Made by a program: the position numbers and the translations under genes | Part shown: positions 7,642-9,572 of the stretch, piece after piece | How the letters are laid out: every line of letters starts with the position of its first letter | How positions within the stretch are numbered: position 1 is the first letter of the stretch | NCBI GenBank assembly: GCA_945875195.1 | Contig: CAMCJW010000096.1 | Location: 1 to 9,572, forward strand | Origin: Chitinophaga pinensis | Lineage (GTDB): Bacteria; Bacteroidota; Bacteroidia; UKL13-3 | DNA length: 9,572 nt | Reading direction: 5' to 3' | The notes under the pieces: generated by a model | The model's database searches: none | Seen by the model: only the letters and a program-made list of their open reading frames with translations | Told to the model about the DNA's origin: nothing

Positions 7642-7692
7642 CTGGCATCTAGCCTCTAGCATAAATTAAAAATGCCAGCAGCCAGCGGCCAG
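7642..7692. repeat. Mirror array of six degenerate 7-bp units; possible bidirectional terminator hairpin
   Basis: Three contiguous heptamers, CTGGCAT (7642-7648), CTAGCCT (7649-7655) and CTAGCAT (7656-7662), are followed by a 9-bp A/T spacer. Three more follow in inverted sense: ATGCCAG (7672-7678), CAGCCAG (7679-7685) and CGGCCAG (7686-7692). Read on the minus strand the last three start with CTGG, so both halves share a CTRGCNN-like unit pointing toward the spacer. The innermost units can pair across the 9-nt loop; on minus-strand RNA the stem is seven pairs with one G-U. It fills the gap between the convergent ridA-like and alcohol dehydrogenase stops, so a transcript-end role is plausible, though no U-tract follows the stem. 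Confidence 0.65.
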
Positions 7693-7699
7693 AAGCTTA

Positions 7700-8737
7700 T
7701 TAACGATTCAAATCAATCACAAACCTGTATTTCACATCATTGTTTAACATCCTTTCATAAGCGGTATTTATCTCGCTTAATGATATCACTTCAACATCGG
7801 AATAAATATTGTTAGCTGCGCAATAATCTAGCATCTCTTGGGTTTCTTTGGTGCCACCAATACTTGAACCGCTTAAGCTGCGTCTTTTTGAGATGACACT
7901 ACGGTGGTTAAAATCAACATTGGTAGGAGGGATACCTAGCAAAACCACGGTGCCATCTTTGCCTAATAGGGATAAAAAGAAATTCAAATCATGTGGCGCC
8001 GAAACCGAATCTATGATCAAATCGAAATAGTTTTTAAAACAATCTGATTCGCCTACTTTGTTGTAGTTTACAAAATACTTCGCGCCCAATTCCAAAGCAT
8101 CATCATGCTTCTTATCACTTGAGCTTAAAACCGTAACTTCTGCACCAAATGCCACACCAAATTTAACGGCCATGTGTCCCAAACCGCCTAAGCCTAAGAC
8201 CGCTAATTTTGTTCCTTTACCTACTTTCCAATGTTTAAGTGGTGAATACGTTGTGATCCCAGCGCATAATAATGGGGCAACCCTACTTAAATCCATGTTT
8301 GGATCAACCCGAAGCGCGTATTGTTCATCAACAACCATTAGCTTAGAATAACCTCCGTAAGTGGGCAAACTTGCTCCTGCTGGTTTTGAATTGTATGTCC
8401 ATGTAACTGCACCCTCGCAAAAGTTTTCTTCACCTTCTTTACATGGATTACAAGTTCTGCAGCTATCCACAAAACAGCCAACTCCAAGGATGTCGCCAAG
8501 TTGATATCTTGTAACTGCTGTGCCAATTTGGGTAACTTTTCCAACTACTTCGTGACCAGGAACAATAGGGTAGGTGGTGCCATTCCATTCGTTTTTTACT
8601 TGGTGTATATCCGAATGGCAAACCCCACAAAACAAGATTTCAATTTGTATGTCGTTTGCGCCCGTTTCTCTTCTATCTATGGTATGTGGTACTAATGGAC
8701 TCGTAGCATCAAATGCTGCATATGCTTGTGTTTGCAT
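7700..8737 (-). CDS. Zinc-dependent NAD(P)(H) alcohol/aldehyde reductase, YahK/CAD-type MDR
   Basis: A 345-residue cytosolic medium-chain dehydrogenase that interconverts alcohols and aldehydes. Catalytic zinc ligands are C40 (in CGVCHSD), H62-E63 (in PGHEVVGKV) and C158 (in LLCAGITTYSPL). The structural zinc site is C93, C96, C99 and C107 (DSCRTCNPCKEGEENFC). The Rossmann dinucleotide site is GLGGLGH at 182-188, followed by a serine stretch (LSSSDKK) at the end of the next strand, where the YahK/cinnamyl-alcohol-dehydrogenase group prefers NADPH. The full-length match, the ATG at 8737 and the A/T-rich leader with no Shine-Dalgarno support the start. It faces away from the helicase gene, whose start is 210 bp upstream. 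Nothing links it to the glycan cluster. Physiological substrate is unknown; broad aldehyde reduction is usual for this group. Confidence 0.93.
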   Translation of the reverse strand: MQTQAYAAFDATSPLVPHTIDRRETGANDIQIEILFCGVCHSDIHQVKNEWNGTTYPIVPGHEVVGKVTQIGTAVTRYQLGDILGVGCFVDSCRTCNPCKEGEENFCEGAVTWTYNSKPAGASLPTYGGYSKLMVVDEQYALRVDPNMDLSRVAPLLCAGITTYSPLKHWKVGKGTKLAVLGLGGLGHMAVKFGVAFGAEVTVLSSSDKKHDDALELGAKYFVNYNKVGESDCFKNYFDLIIDSVSAPHDLNFFLSLLGKDGTVVLLGIPPTNVDFNHRSVISKRRSLSGSSIGGTKETQEMLDYCAANNIYSDVEVISLSEINTAYERMLNNDVKYRFVIDLNR

Positions 8738-8947
8738 TTTATTAAAATTTATATTGCTAAGGTAGTTAATTTAGGTCATATGCCCGGATTGTTTTTTACA
8801 CAAAGTAACTAAGCAACAATTTTATTTTTTAAAAGCATCTATTTTATTTTGCCTTATAACTTATAAATAAATAGTTACTTTGTTTCTTAGTAGTGAAAAC
8901 CTACCTATAAATCGCCTATCTTATGTTATATTGCAAAAAAAACTAAT
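8738..8947. promoter_or_regulatory. Divergent intergenic region between alcohol dehydrogenase and helicase
   Basis: This 210-bp A/T-rich gap must contain the promoters of both outward-facing genes. It holds a 12-bp perfect inverted repeat (8800-8811 and 8872-8883, listed separately). Each arm contains TTACTTTG reading toward the nearer gene, close to the Bacteroidota -7 consensus TAnnTTTG. For the helicase a TTTTG at 8847-8851 could be the -33 element, but the 23-bp spacer is longer than usual; no clear -33 is seen for the other direction. Near the helicase there is a seven-codon ATG frame (8923-8946) ending one base before the TTG start. Confidence 0.4.
8800..8883. repeat. Perfect 12-bp inverted repeat with a 60-bp spacer
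   Basis: ACAAAGTAACTA at 8800-8811 and its exact reverse complement TAGTTACTTTGT at 8872-8883 flank an A/T-rich 60-bp core. The flanks also share a looser ACTAAGMAAC element: after the left arm, and before the right arm when that arm is read on the other strand. The repeat could be paired operators, mirrored promoters or a small dispersed intergenic element of the CACAAAG/ACTAAG kind; sequence alone does not decide. Confidence 0.7.
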
Positions 8948-9572
8948 TTGACATTCGACGATTTTTATTTCGATTACGGACTCATGGATGCATTGGATGC
9001 CATGGGATTCAATAAGCCAACACCTATTCAGGAAATGGCTATTCCAGTTATTCTTGAACACAAAGACCTTATTGCCTGCGCACAAACGGGCACTGGTAAA
9101 ACGGCAGCTTATGTTTTGCCAATTTTGAATAAAATTGCAGAATCAGACCATAGTCATTTAAATACTTTAATTTTAGCTCCCACCAGAGAGTTGGCCATGC
9201 AAATAGACCAACAAGTGCAGGGCTTTAGCTATTATATTCAGGTGAGTTCAATTCCAATTTATGGCGGTGGCGATGGTGCCACCTGGGAACAACAAAAGAA
9301 AGCCTTAAAGCACGGTGCTGATATTATTATTGCAACTCCTGGCAGGCTAATTTCGCAACTTGCATCAGGCGATATCAACTTTACCAAGTTAGAACATCTG
9401 GTGCTAGATGAGGCAGATAGAATGTTAGATATGGGTTTTTATGACGACATTGTTAAGATTATCTCTTATTTGCCTAAAGACCGACAAACACTGTTGTTTT
9501 CGGCAACCATGCCTCCCAAAATTCGCACACTGGCTTCTAAGATTTTATACAAGCCTGAAGAAATTAGCATCT
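8948..9572 (+). CDS. DEAD-box ATP-dependent RNA helicase (RhlE-like), 3' end outside the window
   Basis: N-terminal 208 residues of an ATP-dependent RNA helicase that remodels RNA duplexes or RNPs, for example in ribosome assembly or mRNA decay. Motifs appear in order: the Q motif GFNKPTPIQ at 20-28, motif I AQTGTGKT at 45-52, PTRELA at 78-83, GG near 107, TPGR at 130-133, DEAD at 154-157 and SAT at 185-187. Only RecA-like domain 1 is inside the window; domain 2 and any basic tail are missing. The start is TTG at 8948: the frame is open upstream to a TGA at 8894 but has no ATG, while the first internal ATG (codon 13) would cut off the conserved TFDDF region ahead of the Q motif. The leader is A-rich (TGCAAAAAAAACTAAT) with no Shine-Dalgarno, as expected in Bacteroidota. 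RhlE is the closest recalled subgroup. Confidence 0.93.
   Translation, partial: MTFDDFYFDYGLMDALDAMGFNKPTPIQEMAIPVILEHKDLIACAQTGTGKTAAYVLPILNKIAESDHSHLNTLILAPTRELAMQIDQQVQGFSYYIQVSSIPIYGGGDGATWEQQKKALKHGADIIIATPGRLISQLASGDINFTKLEHLVLDEADRMLDMGFYDDIVKIISYLPKDRQTLLFSATMPPKIRTLASKILYKPEEISI

Noticed and set aside
7848..8765. Several open frames of 60-68 codons on both strands across the alcohol dehydrogenase gene
   Set aside because: All overlap the full-length, motif-complete dehydrogenase and show no family features.

Overview
The window looks like part of a Bacteroidota chromosome (Flavobacteriia/Sphingobacteriia/Chitinophagia-type). This is inferred from AT-rich DNA, start codons preceded by A/T-rich leaders with no visible AGGAGG-type Shine-Dalgarno, and protein sequences that read like Bacteroidota families. 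It holds the downstream part of a surface-polysaccharide (O-antigen, capsule or exopolysaccharide) locus that runs into ordinary housekeeping or metabolic genes.

Layout. Positions 2-4626 (+ strand) hold a 5'-truncated family 2 glycosyltransferase (GT2), a polytopic Wzy/O-antigen-ligase-like membrane protein, a second GT2 interrupted by an in-frame TAA, a GT4 (GT-B fold) glycosyltransferase starting inside the previous stop codon, and a class I SAM-dependent methyltransferase. Positions 4633-5559 (- strand) hold an FkbM-like putative methyltransferase, only 6 bp tail-to-tail from the previous gene. Positions 5635-7638 (+) hold a rhamnosyltransferase-type GT2, another GT2 overlapping it by ATGA, and 4 bp later a RidA-family protein resembling 2-aminomuconate deaminase. 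Positions 7700-8737 (-) hold a YahK-type zinc alcohol dehydrogenase. Position 8948 to the window end (+) is the N-terminal part of a DEAD-box RNA helicase.

How the genes fit together: the GTs would add sugars one by one to a lipid-linked repeat unit at the inner membrane, the methyltransferases could modify sugars, and the Wzy-like protein would polymerise or ligate finished units. The specific sugars cannot be read from the sequence. The RidA, alcohol dehydrogenase and helicase genes have no evident part in this.

The most notable non-gene signals are (1) the premature in-frame TAA at 2655-2657; (2) a mirror array of six degenerate 7-bp units between the convergent ridA-like and alcohol dehydrogenase genes; and (3) a perfect 12-bp inverted repeat with 60 bp between the arms, in the divergent alcohol dehydrogenase/helicase intergenic region. 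I found no CRISPR, tRNA, rRNA, transposase or phage gene, and nothing I would call a wholly new system.
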